Shown: positions 32,891 to 38,866, numbered from the stretch's first letter. The stretch: 39,561 bases of DNA from JBDTNQ01 sp039933635 (GCA_039933635.1 JBDTNQ010000027.1:1-39561); one strand, 5' to 3'. The notes: a model not told the origin generated them from the sequence alone. Translations and numbers: made by a program.

Positions 32891-33114
32891 GCGCGGCCAT
32901 CTCGCGCGCGTAGCCGCCGCCACGAGCCGCACGTCGTGCCGCCAGTTTCCTGTTTCGAGGGGCGTCGCCTGCCTGACCGCGGCGACTGCGCCGGCAGGCG
33001 TCTTCGTCAGGCCGCGGAACGGCTCGCCGATCTCCTCCACGTGCGTGGCGATGAGCGCGTCGAGCTGATGTCCGGCGCGTGAGACGAAGGCCAGCGTGGC
33101 CGAGGCCTCGGCGC
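32891..33114 (-). pseudogene. Decayed fragment of the winged-helix/TPR regulator gene
   Basis: This stretch matches part of the regulator gene at 37238-38866 in the same orientation. Bases 32914-33114 correspond to 37951-38155 at about 92% identity by eye (13 differences in about 170 bases, plus a 3-base gap). Bases 32891-32913 are identical to 37633-37655, so 295 bases are missing at the junction, out of frame. The remaining reading frame gives AEASATLAFVSRAGHQLDAL and GLTKTPAGAVAAVRQATPLE, close to the intact protein. It has no start or end and cannot be functional. From 33115 to 33273 I see nothing else. Confidence 0.85.
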
Positions 33115-33273
33115 TCTGGAGTCAGCTCGTTGGCGCGCCATATTCCCATGCCGCGATTCTCGAGCCACTGGGCCGCTCCCGTCGGAATCGGCGCCACCAC
33201 CTCCACGTCGCCCGATTCGGCTCGACGGACTTCGATCTCGATTTGGTTCGATTGGCGTATCTGTTGGATCGGC

Positions 33274-33346
33274 AGCCAACGCTCGCGTTCAGCCGCGAGC
33301 CGTCCGTCGTCTGGCCCGGCTCGTCGGCTGCAGCGCCCTGTTAGGC
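33274..33346 (-). other. Integron attC site 1 (last of array)
   Basis: 73 bp. On the minus strand: R'' GCCTAAC (33346-33340), L'' CAGCCGACGAGCCG, L' CGGCTCGCGGCTG, R' GTTGGCT (33280-33274). L'' has one extra A. It ends the brnT-brnA cassette; the brnA reading frame runs on into it. Confidence 0.85.
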
Positions 33347-33633
33347 CGCGTGGTTCCGGTCGTCTCGCTGGTGACGCGTTCCGCCAGATAGACCTTAAGC
33401 AGGGACTGGTAGGGGACGTCGCGTTTGTTGGCCAAGACCTTGAGATCGGCCAGCAACGCCGTGGGCAAGCGAAGCGAAATGGTTTCGGTTGATGCCTTGA
33501 GATTGGGGAATACGACTCGGCGCGCGCTGGCCCAGTCCACTACGTCACCCGCATCGTGGGTCTCCCAGTACTCCCGCTCGGCTCGCTCCGAGTCGAACGC
33601 CGGCACCCCTTTAGCTGTTGTTCGTTTGGCCAT
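33289..33633 (-). CDS. brnA: BrnA antitoxin (ribbon-helix-helix)
   Basis: A 114-residue BrnA/CopG-type antitoxin. ERAEREYWETHDAGDVVDWA and VVFPNLKASTETISLRLPTA, then LKVLANKRDVPYQSLLKVYL are the normal family sequence, which should end near LAERV. The last ~25 residues (RPNRALQPTSRARRRT and on) are encoded by the attC site, so the gene has lost its natural stop or the cassette end was truncated. It binds BrnT and, by family, represses the operon. Its start overlaps brnT by 23 bases. Confidence 0.92.
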   Translation of the reverse strand: MAKRTTAKGVPAFDSERAEREYWETHDAGDVVDWASARRVVFPNLKASTETISLRLPTALLADLKVLANKRDVPYQSLLKVYLAERVTSETTGTTRPNRALQPTSRARRRTARG

Positions 33634-33919
33634 ATCTCCTCCGTTCCCGCCGGCTCATGGGCCTCACCGAGATAACCCGCAGGAGCGATCCCCGAACCGT
33701 GAAGACCACCGTGAGCAGTCGCCCTGCGTCGGTCTGTCCGAACGCGAACTGCCGAAGCTCCTTCCGGAACGGCGCCCCAGCGACGACGAGTGGGCGATTC
33801 AGAAAGACTTGCTCCGCTTCCGTCTGGCTAACGTGGTGACGGGTCCAATTCTTCGACGCATTGCCGTCGTCCCATTGAAACCCGTCGAGATCAGGCCAGA
33901 ACTCGGGGAGTGAGCCCAC
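33611..33919 (-). CDS. brnT: BrnT toxin (ribonuclease)
   Basis: A 102-residue BrnT, a RelE-fold ribonuclease toxin. Family landmarks are GFQWDDGNASKNWTRHHVSQ, EAEQVFLNRPLVV, DAGRLLTVVFTVRG and the basic end VISVRPMSRRERRRY. The gene begins at a GTG at 33919, six bases after a TATACT box, so translation is probably leaderless; a start closer to the conserved WDDGN part is less likely because no other start codon precedes it. Toxin-first order with overlapping brnA is normal for this system. The cassette has the same orientation as its attC. Confidence 0.92.
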   Translation of the reverse strand: MGSLPEFWPDLDGFQWDDGNASKNWTRHHVSQTEAEQVFLNRPLVVAGAPFRKELRQFAFGQTDAGRLLTVVFTVRGSLLRVISVRPMSRRERRRYGQTNNS

Positions 33920-33925
33920 GGCTTA

Positions 33926-33954
33926 AGTATACGCCTGCCATATACGAGGCGCAA
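33926..33954 (-). promoter_or_regulatory. brnTA promoter and operator-like repeat
   Basis: On the minus strand TTGCGC (33954-33949), 17 bases, TATACT (33931-33926). The repeat GTATA-n9-TATAC (33927-33945) lies over the -10 and spacer and could be the BrnA operator. The GTG start is six bases after the -10. Confidence 0.65.
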
Positions 33955-33991
33955 TCTATTGGTGCGGCTTCGGAAGGTCGTGGATTCAGCG

Positions 33992-34067
33992 GCCTGACGT
34001 GCGCGGGTCACCGGCGGCCGCTCACCGTTTTTGACGCACGGCCGTCCGGTACAGCCGCTTGTTGGCC
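33992..34067 (-). other. Integron attC site 2
   Basis: 76 bp, somewhat degenerate. On the minus strand: R'' GGCCAAC (34067-34061), L'' CCGGACGGCCG, L' CGGCCGCCGG, R' GTCAGGC (33998-33992), where GTC replaces the usual GTT. L'' has an extra A. It belongs to the fitA-vapC cassette and marks the start of the brnT-brnA cassette. Confidence 0.7.
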
Positions 34068-34108
34068 GGTCTGGCGAATGCTAGCATTGTGCTTGCACAG
34101 GAGCAAGC
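34059..34108 (+). promoter_or_regulatory. fitA-vapC promoter partly inside attC, with palindrome and hairpin
   Basis: TTGTTG (34059-34064, inside attC site 2), 17 bases, TAGCAT (34082-34087). The perfect palindrome ATGCTAGCAT (34078-34087) covers the -10. Further on, GCTTGC (34091-34096) and GCAAGC (34103-34108) can pair, placing the AGGAG ribosome-binding site in the loop and stem. Confidence 0.6.
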
Positions 34109-34110
34109 CA

Positions 34111-34338
34111 ATGCCCACGCTCACCATTCGCAACGTCCCAACCAAAGTCGTCAAGTCCCTGAAGGCGCTCGCGCGGCGGCGTCGCCGCTCCATGGAGCAC
34201 GAAGTCCGTGAGTTGCTGGCGGCCCATGTGGCGGAACGGCGATCGATCCTCGATCAAATTGAAGCCGGATGGGCCCGCCAGACGCGCCGACCGACCGCTG
34301 CCGAGGTTGATGCGTGGATCGGAGTGGGCCGCGCGTGA
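34111..34338 (+). CDS. FitA-like ribbon-helix-helix antitoxin
   Basis: A 75-residue antitoxin. MPTLTIRNVPTKVVKSLKAL with the RRRRSMEHEVRELLAAHV helix is the FitA/VapB RHH pattern; the C-terminal half (DQIEAGWARQTRRPTAAEVD) is the toxin-binding tail. AGGAG lies eight bases before the ATG. The stop overlaps the GTG of the toxin gene (GTGA). The pair is inverted relative to the cassette's attC, which is common for toxin-antitoxin cassettes that bring their own promoter. Confidence 0.9.
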   Translation: MPTLTIRNVPTKVVKSLKALARRRRRSMEHEVRELLAAHVAERRSILDQIEAGWARQTRRPTAAEVDAWIGVGRA

Positions 34339-34748
34339 ACGCCGTGATCGACACCAATGTGGTCGCGTATTTCGTCCTCGGCACCGACCGCTTCGTCGAC
34401 GAAGCCCGAACCTTCATCGAAACGCTCGATGACGCGTGGGCCCCCGCAGTGTGGGAAGCCGAACTGGCCAACGTCCTCTGGATGGCGACCCGCCACAACG
34501 TACTGACCCTCGACGAGGCCTCCAAGCGGTTGGCGTTGGCGGACGGGTTGAGCATTCATGCGGTGCCGAACCGCACCCTGTGGCAGGGCGCTCTCGTGCG
34601 TGCCCAGCAGTCGAAGATCGCCGTGTACGACACGCTGTTTGTCGAACTGGCCGTCCGGGAGCGACTTCCGCTCGCCACCTTCGATACCGCATTGCTCAAG
34701 ACTTTTCCAGGCATCGCTGTCAGGCCTGCCGCGTTGAGCCCCACGTGA
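34335..34748 (+). CDS. vapC: PIN-domain toxin (VapC/FitB family)
   Basis: A 137-residue PIN ribonuclease. Active-site acids: Asp in AVIDTNVVAYFVLG, Glu in WEAELANVLW, Asp in KIAVYDTLFVELAV and Asp in LATFDTALLKTF. The GTG start overlaps the antitoxin stop by four bases. It differs clearly from the VapC at 32053-32508, so the two are not recent copies. The C-terminus (RPAALSPT) ends eight bases before attC site 3. Confidence 0.92.
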   Translation: MNAVIDTNVVAYFVLGTDRFVDEARTFIETLDDAWAPAVWEAELANVLWMATRHNVLTLDEASKRLALADGLSIHAVPNRTLWQGALVRAQQSKIAVYDTLFVELAVRERLPLATFDTALLKTFPGIAVRPAALSPT

Positions 34749-34756
34749 CTCTGTCC

Positions 34757-34844
34757 GGCTAACGTTCCGGCTAAGCTGCGGCGCGCATTCGCCGCGAATG
34801 CGTCACACTCCCCGCGCGCCGTCAGCTTCAACCGGCTGTTGGGC
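34757..34844 (-). other. Integron attC site 3
   Basis: 88 bp. On the minus strand: R'' GCCCAAC (34844-34838), L'' AAGCTGACGGCGCGC, L' GCGCGCCGCAGCTT, R' GTTAGCC (34763-34757). The arms match over about 30 bases with one extra A in L''. The hairpin tip has a second stem, ATTCGCGGCGAAT. It ends the membrane-protein pseudogene cassette. Confidence 0.9.
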
Positions 34845-34874
34845 CGCAAGCCGGCCCATGTGCTTGCCAGGAGG

Positions 34875-35234
34875 CTACGCACTGGCCCGGAGTCTCTTGT
34901 TATGGACCCAACTCACAAAGAATAGGACGCCCACCATCAGCAGAGGTCCTCCGATGGCGAGGATTCACGACACATGGTTGCGCGCGAAGTACGCATAGCC
35001 GACCGCGAGGCTGGTGAAGACGAGGGCGCCCACCCACTCCCATCGCCACGACACACCCACGACTCCCAAAAGGACGAGCATCGGAGCGACGTGCATGGTG
35101 AAATCCGGGAGCGCTTGGATGACGGTCTTTCCGCCCCCAAAGGCATCCAGAGCAAACAGGCTCAGGAAAAGGCAGACCAGAATGCCGAGGATGCGCGGGC
35201 TCCAGAGAAGCGCCTTGTCTGATCGCTTGTCCAT
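34875..35234 (-). pseudogene. Small membrane protein with premature stop (cassette gene)
   Basis: From the ATG at 35234 the gene encodes a ~119-residue protein with four membrane segments: LLWSPRILGILVCLFLSLFA, FTMHVAPMLVLLGVVGVSW, WVGALVFTSLAVGYAYFA, and, after an in-frame TGA at 34967-34965, ILAIGGPLLMVGVLFFVSWV. Family members, as I recall them, have SWILxIxGPLL at the break, so the TGA is most simply a TGG-to-TGA change. Translation as it stands stops after 89 residues, losing the last helix. The original stop is at 34877-34875. Orientation matches the attC. The family is an uncharacterised set of small membrane proteins often found in cassette arrays. Confidence 0.75.
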
Positions 35235-35302
35235 GTTCTTCCACATCGCGCTTCACGCGTGCAATCGCGCAGCATCTTCACACTGGCTCTATGGCCTCGT
35301 CG

Positions 35303-35376
35303 GCCCAACGCTGCCGCTTCAGGTGCGGCGGATCAGGATGCCACCGGCCGCCGTCGGCTGCAAGCGGTTGTTGGGC
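35303..35376 (-). other. Integron attC site 4
   Basis: 74 bp. On the minus strand: R'' GCCCAAC (35376-35370), L'' GCAGCCGACGGCGG, L' CCGCCGCACCTGAAGC, R' GTTGGGC (35309-35303). It belongs to the antitoxin-parE cassette. Confidence 0.88.
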
Positions 35377-35400
35377 AGCCGATCGGGTGCTACGCTGCCC
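35368..35400 (+). promoter_or_regulatory. Antitoxin-parE promoter partly inside attC, with operator
   Basis: TTGTTG (35368-35373, inside attC site 4), 17 bases, TACGCT (35391-35396). The inverted repeat GGGCAGC (35373-35379) and GCTGCCC (35394-35400) spans the promoter. The ATG follows the -10 by five bases, which predicts a leaderless mRNA. Confidence 0.6.
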
Positions 35401-35401
35401 C

Positions 35402-35626
35402 ATGACGATCACCGCACGGGTGCACGCTGGCCGGCTCGTTGTGGACGAGCCCACGACACTGCCCGAAGGCACGGAAGTCGTGTTGCTGCCTCTCGACCCG
35501 GGCGACTGGCTCGACGAGAGTGACCGTGCCGCGTTGCACGCCGCCCTCGAGGCTTCCGACGCCGACGTCGCCGACGGCCGCCTTGTTGACGCCGCAGACG
35601 TCCTCCGGGGCCTGCGGACGCGTTGA
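35402..35626 (+). CDS. Antitoxin of RelE/ParE-type module
   Basis: A 74-residue protein whose N-terminal half is beta-rich (TITARVHAGRLVVDEPTTLP) and whose C-terminal half is helical and acidic (SDRAALHAALEASDADVADG), a layout common in antitoxins of ParE/RelE toxins. I cannot name a finer family. The start at 35402 is five bases after a predicted -10. The stop overlaps the TTG of the toxin (TTGA). The unit is inverted with respect to its attC. Confidence 0.8.
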   Translation: MTITARVHAGRLVVDEPTTLPEGTEVVLLPLDPGDWLDESDRAALHAALEASDADVADGRLVDAADVLRGLRTR

Positions 35627-35922
35627 CTGAACGCCGAGTCCGCTTCACCGCCACTGCGCTGGGCCACGTCGCGCGTGAGCAGCAATGGTGGCTGGCGAAC
35701 CGCGACTACGGCGACCTCTTCGCGACTGAACTCGAGGAGGCGGTGCGATGGGTGGCGCTCATGCCGGGCGCAGGCTCGCTGTACCCCAACGCCGGTGTGG
35801 CCGGCCTACGCCGCCTCTACCTCCCGAAGATTGGCTGCCACATCTACTACACGCACGACGACGACCAGGTCGTGATTCGCGCACTGTGGGGTTCCCGACG
35901 CGAACGCGGACCGCAGATGTAG
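35623..35922 (+). CDS. RelE/ParE-family toxin
   Basis: A 99-residue toxin of the ParE/RelE superfamily. RFTATALGHVAREQQWWLAN, AVRWVALMPGAGSLYPN, LRRLYLPKIGCHIYYTHDDD and VVIRALWGSRRERGP follow the ParE fold order, with the conserved Arg-Leu strand and the basic C-terminus. ParE members poison gyrase and RelE members cut mRNA; which applies is not clear. Translation seems to begin at the TTG overlapping the antitoxin stop. attC site 5 begins 18 bases after the stop. Confidence 0.88.
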   Translation: MTERRVRFTATALGHVAREQQWWLANRDYGDLFATELEEAVRWVALMPGAGSLYPNAGVAGLRRLYLPKIGCHIYYTHDDDQVVIRALWGSRRERGPQM

Positions 35923-35940
35923 TCGCTCTCTCGCTGGTCT

Positions 35941-36015
35941 GCCCAACGCCTGCCGTCAGCCGCGGCGGCACCAAACGATTTCATACTCCGCCGTCGGCTG
36001 CACGGCAGGTTAGGT
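35941..36015 (-). other. Integron attC site 5
   Basis: 75 bp, the most symmetrical of the set. On the minus strand: R'' ACCTAAC (36015-36009), L'' GCAGCCGACGGCGG, L' CCGCCGCGGCTG, R' GTTGGGC (35947-35941). The arms match over about 28 bases with the extra A in L''. It ends the 61-aa membrane-protein cassette. Confidence 0.92.
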
Positions 36016-36118
36016 TGCGCGTTGGAACGATGCACATACCCCCGGCAACTGATTGAAGAGGTCATCGTGCGCGGCGCGGATTGTGCGGGGTGCTGAACAG
36101 TGGCTTCCGCACTTAGCT

Positions 36119-36304
36119 CTAGAATAACCACCGATAGACGCCGTAACCGACGGCGAACAGCGTGATGAAGCCGATCGTGCCCTCAAGGACCACGTCCTCA
36201 GGCTGAAACCCACGATACCGACCGAACGAGACCCCCTTCATGACGCCCCATCCCACCGCCTGCAACCCGACATCGACGATGATATTTGCGAGTAGTTCGA
36301 GCAT
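36119..36304 (-). CDS. 61-aa membrane protein (cassette gene)
   Basis: A 61-residue protein with one long hydrophobic stretch at each end: LLANIIVDVGLQAVGWGVM and LEGTIGFITLFAVGYGVYRW, joined by SFGRYRGFQPEDVV. I do not know its function; the GRYRGFQPED linker looks conserved enough to be a family mark. The start ATG at 36304 is 22 bases after the R' box of attC site 6, and AAGGAG lies about ten bases before it, the usual compact layout of an integron cassette. It is oriented with the array. Confidence 0.72.
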   Translation of the reverse strand: MLELLANIIVDVGLQAVGWGVMKGVSFGRYRGFQPEDVVLEGTIGFITLFAVGYGVYRWLF

Positions 36305-36325
36305 GCCTCGCTAACTCCTTGGTCC

Positions 36326-36409
36326 ACCTAACGTCGGGCTTCAGCCGCGGCGCGGGATGTTCACCGAGAGCATAACGCTCGCGCCGCCGGCTGCAAGCGC
36401 CTGTTAGGC
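36326..36409 (-). other. Integron attC site 6
   Basis: 84 bp. On the minus strand: R'' GCCTAAC (36409-36403), L'' GCAGCCGGCGGCGCG, L' CGCGCCGCGGCTG, R' GTTAGGT (36332-36326). L'' has an extra G. The loop contains a further inverted repeat, GAGCGTTATGCTC. It ends the 109-aa membrane-protein cassette. Confidence 0.9.
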
Positions 36410-36417
36410 GGCCGTGC

Positions 36418-36492
36418 TGATAACTTCCAAGTCCGGTCGTAACCGCGCTCCTGAAATCGCCCGCGTTCGTCTGCAGCAACGCCGGGTTAGAC
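36418..36492 (-). other. Possible degenerate attC
   Basis: GTCTAAC (36492-36486, minus strand) has the form of an R'' box just after the 109-aa gene, and GTTATCA (36424-36418) could be a decayed R' 75 bases on. The arms share only GACGAA-CGCG with GTCGTAACCGCG. If real, two attC sites lie back to back with no gene between them. Confidence 0.3.
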
Positions 36493-36507
36493 GGCGGGAC
36501 ATCGATG

Positions 36508-36837
36508 CTATCGGACACGTCTGCTGCCGAGCAGCGCGCCCGCGCCGATCAAAGCTGTGCTAAGGACAGGCCCGACGGGACTCGATAACGTATTCAGTGC
36601 GACCACAGCAGCGGCCAAGAACCCGGCCGTTGCACCGGCGGCGGTTGGCCAATACTGCTGCGGCACAATCCATCGTCGCCAAACCGCGAGTCGCGCTGAG
36701 ATCGGCGCGATGGCGATCCCGCCGATAAAGGCCCCGACAAACAAGCTTCGTTGGCCGAACACGCCGCCGATAGCCGAGCCGATGAACGCCCCAATTCCGC
36801 CGAGCACGCACATAGCGACAAAGAATCTGACGCGCAT
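36508..36837 (-). CDS. 109-aa membrane protein (cassette gene)
   Basis: A 109-residue protein with four glycine/alanine-rich membrane segments: FFVAMCVLGGIGAFIGSAIG, SLFVGAFIGGIAIAPISA, AGATAGFLAAAVVALNTL and VLSTALIGAGALLG. The glycine-zipper pattern (GxxxG-like spacing) suggests tight helix packing. No family is recognised. It starts 34 bases after a GTTAGGC box (36877-36871) that looks like the R' end of another attC. Orientation matches the array. Confidence 0.72.
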   Translation of the reverse strand: MRVRFFVAMCVLGGIGAFIGSAIGGVFGQRSLFVGAFIGGIAIAPISARLAVWRRWIVPQQYWPTAAGATAGFLAAAVVALNTLSSPVGPVLSTALIGAGALLGSRRVR

Positions 36838-37237
36838 CCTGGTTTAACCTCGTGCGGAATGTTGTCGTCCGCCTAACTACCTTTGAAGTAGACCGACAAG
36901 GTTCATCGCGCGGCTAACGCGGAACCATGCCGACGGCCACAACCTCATAAGTCGTTGATGCGGCGGATTCGAGCACGCCACACCCGGCCCACGATCGGGC
37001 CGTTGGCTGCCGGTACGGTCAATAGCCGCGGCGACTCCGCAGCCCAACGCCGACGGGCAAGGGGACGTCAGTCCTTGGATCTTCATGACGTCGCAAGAGA
37101 TCCGCAGCCGCCAGGCATCTGGCCCGTCGCCGTTCGCCGCGAGCAGCCAGCGGCCATCGCGCGTTCGGCTGCGTGATCTTCGAATCCATCCGACGCGATG
37201 GCATCGTCGTGAGAGAGGGTGCACCGAAGAAGAACGG
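36838..37237. other. 400-bp non-coding stretch with degenerate attC-like boxes
   Basis: No convincing gene. Core-like boxes on the minus strand are GTTAGGC (36877-36871), GTTAGCC (36918-36912) and GTTGGGC (37048-37042). A long imperfect inverted repeat pairs 37042-37061 with 37119-37138 (16 of 20 positions by eye), with an inner perfect repeat GACGTCA/TGACGTC (37064-37070, 37086-37092). I could not assemble complete attC sites here; this may be the decayed older or upstream part of the array. Confidence 0.4.
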
Positions 37238-38866
37238 TCACATCGCGCGTCCCCGCAGCCTGGCCAACGCCACGCGCCACACGTCCGGCGCGCGCATGAC
37301 GTCGAGCAGCGGCTCCACCGGCAGGATCCACCCGGCGCTCGGCGCTTCGGGCGGCGCCACCGCCTCGGCGACCAACGCCGCACCCTCGGCCGGTTGACCC
37401 GCTTCCACGAGCAGCGCGGCGCGCGCCAGCGCCAGATCGGCGGGCCCGCCGCGCGCGGCGTCCGGCAATTCGAGCGGCGAGACGTTGTTTCCCGACCGCC
37501 GCCTCGCGATGACGAGACCCGCGTGCGCGAGCGGGTGCGACGGCACTCGGCCGATCGCGGCCTGGAACGCCTCGACCGCACCGGCCGCATCGCCCGCGTG
37601 GAGGCGCAGGGCGCCCGTCGCGTGCCACGTGTGCGCGGCCATCTCGCGCGCGTAGATGTGCCCGTCGCCCTCCGACGCCAGCTCTCGCGCGAACGCCGCT
37701 TCCGCCGCGGCGCGATCGCCGGCCGACAGGCGCAGCAGTCCGTACAGCCAGTGCACACCCACGCCACCGAACGGCGCGCCCGCCGCGCGCTGCGCCTCGT
37801 CGGCAGCGATGCCGGCCGAGAGTTCGCGCTCGGCCTCCGCGAACGTCTGCCGCGCGATGTGGACGCGGGCTGCCAACACGTGCGCTAGCGGAAACGTCGT
37901 TACTCTCGACACCGCGCGGCGAATGGCGCCGAGCGCCTCTTCGCCCCATGCCGCCGCCGCGAGCCGCACCTCGTGCCGCCAGTTTCCTGTTTCGAGGAGC
38001 GTCGCCTGCCGGGCCGCGGCGACCGCGCCGGCCGTCGTCTTCGTCAGGCCGCCGAACGGCTCGCCGATCGCCTCCACGTGCGTCGCGATGAACGCGTCGA
38101 GGTGATGTCCGGCGCGTGAGAGCACGAAGGCCAGCGTGGCCGAGGCCTCGGCGTAGCCCGGGTCGAGGTGGCAGGCCAGGAGCGCATGCCGCAGAGCGCG
38201 CCCGAGCGTCGCGTAGTCCGGCTCAGGGTCGGCGCGCGTGGCCTCGAACTGCATCGCGCAGGCCGTGGCCAGCCCGACGTGCGCCGGCGCGTGCTGCGGC
38301 GCGCACCGCACCGCGTCTTCGAACGTCGCCCGGGCGCCCGCGACCTTGGTTGCCGAGAGCGTCTCGATCGCGGCCCGGCCCTCGACCCCGAGCAGATGCG
38401 GCGCGAGCGACGTCGCGTAGCCCGTGGCCTCGGTGCGCGAGACGGCGGCCGTGAACCGAAAGCCGCGCCGCCGCACCGTCTCGACGTACGGCCCACCCTC
38501 GGGTCGTTCGCCGAGCTGCCGGCGCAGCTCTGATATCGCCTTGTCGACGCTGTTCTCGCCGACGACCTCGCCCTGCCACCCGGCCGCCATGACCTCGTCC
38601 TTGGCGACGATGAGACCGGCCTTCGAGACGAGGAGGGCCAGGATAGCGGCCTGCCGCGGCACGATCGCCAACGGCTCGCCGTCGCGCAGCAGCGTGCGCG
38701 ACCCCGCTCGGAGTTCGAACGAACCGAACCGGTAAGTCGGCGCGGCGGGCATCGGCGGCATTCTACGCGCGAGTGGCCACTGGTGCGCGAGGAGCAGGTG
38801 GTGCGCGCGTAGCCAGTGGTGCGCGAGTAGCCAGTGGTGATCGATGAGATGGCTCGCGGTCGCCAA
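37238..38866 (-). CDS. Winged-helix DNA-binding protein with TPR-like repeats
   Basis: A regulator of up to 542 residues. An OmpR/CadC-type winged helix is at about residues 45-130 (FELRAGSRTLLRDGEPLAI, SVDKAISELRRQLGE, YVETVRRRGFRF). The rest is helical TPR/SEL-like sequence, e.g. HAPAHVGLATACAM, FAEAERELSAGIAADEAQRA, AGAVEAFQAAIGRVPSHPLA. No receiver domain or membrane segment is seen. Start choice: a TTG at 38866 with GGAGG five bases upstream would translate four in-frame hexapeptide repeats (HHWLLA, HHWLRA, HHLLLA, HQWPLA); the ATG at 38761 gives the usual compact N-terminus but has no ribosome-binding site. I give the longer form. Part of the gene is duplicated as a remnant at 32891-33114. 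Confidence 0.8.
   Translation of the reverse strand: MATASHLIDHHWLLAHHWLRAHHLLLAHQWPLARRMPPMPAAPTYRFGSFELRAGSRTLLRDGEPLAIVPRQAAILALLVSKAGLIVAKDEVMAAGWQGEVVGENSVDKAISELRRQLGERPEGGPYVETVRRRGFRFTAAVSRTEATGYATSLAPHLLGVEGRAAIETLSATKVAGARATFEDAVRCAPQHAPAHVGLATACAMQFEATRADPEPDYATLGRALRHALLACHLDPGYAEASATLAFVLSRAGHHLDAFIATHVEAIGEPFGGLTKTTAGAVAAARQATLLETGNWRHEVRLAAAAWGEEALGAIRRAVSRVTTFPLAHVLAARVHIARQTFAEAERELSAGIAADEAQRAAGAPFGGVGVHWLYGLLRLSAGDRAAAEAAFARELASEGDGHIYAREMAAHTWHATGALRLHAGDAAGAVEAFQAAIGRVPSHPLAHAGLVIARRRSGNNVSPLELPDAARGGPADLALARAALLVEAGQPAEGAALVAEAVAPPEAPSAGWILPVEPLLDVMRAPDVWRVALARLRGRAM
38768..38839 (-). repeat. Four 18-bp tandem repeats at the regulator 5' end
   Basis: Four adjoining copies, on the minus strand CACCACTGGCTACTCGCG and variants, at 38839-38822, 38821-38804, 38803-38786 and 38785-38768. 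The first two differ at one or two bases, the others at about five. The unit is a multiple of three and stays in frame with the regulator gene. It may be an N-terminal peptide repeat or a set of protein-binding iterons. Confidence 0.9.

Larger units (their letters stand above)
33274..37048 (-). mobile_element. Integron gene-cassette array without integrase (CALIN-like)
   Basis: Six attC sites of 73-88 bp, spaced 0.3-0.7 kb apart, separate small genes, and degenerate sites follow to about 37048. All six have R'' (RYYYAAC-like) and R' (GTTRRRY-like) ends. In each, the arm next to R'' on the minus strand carries an extra base relative to the opposite arm, as in known attC sites such as that of aadA, so the array reads on the minus strand. 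Cassettes, in array order: 109-aa membrane protein; 61-aa membrane protein; antitoxin-parE (inverted); membrane pseudogene; fitA-vapC (inverted); brnT-brnA. No integron integrase, attI or Pc promoter is visible in the window. The evidence is structural; a covariance-model search would settle it. Confidence 0.85.

Noticed and set aside
34965..34967. Selenocysteine at the in-frame TGA of the membrane cassette gene
   Set aside because: The expected residue is Trp, a one-base change explains it, and no SECIS-like hairpin directly follows.
36877..37767. A long open frame on the minus strand overlapping the regulator
   Set aside because: It is arginine/serine-rich shadow sequence in another frame of a real coding region, and has no recognisable domain.
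38768..38839. A CRISPR array in the 18-bp repeats
   Set aside because: The copies adjoin directly with no spacers, the unit is too short, and no cas gene is visible.
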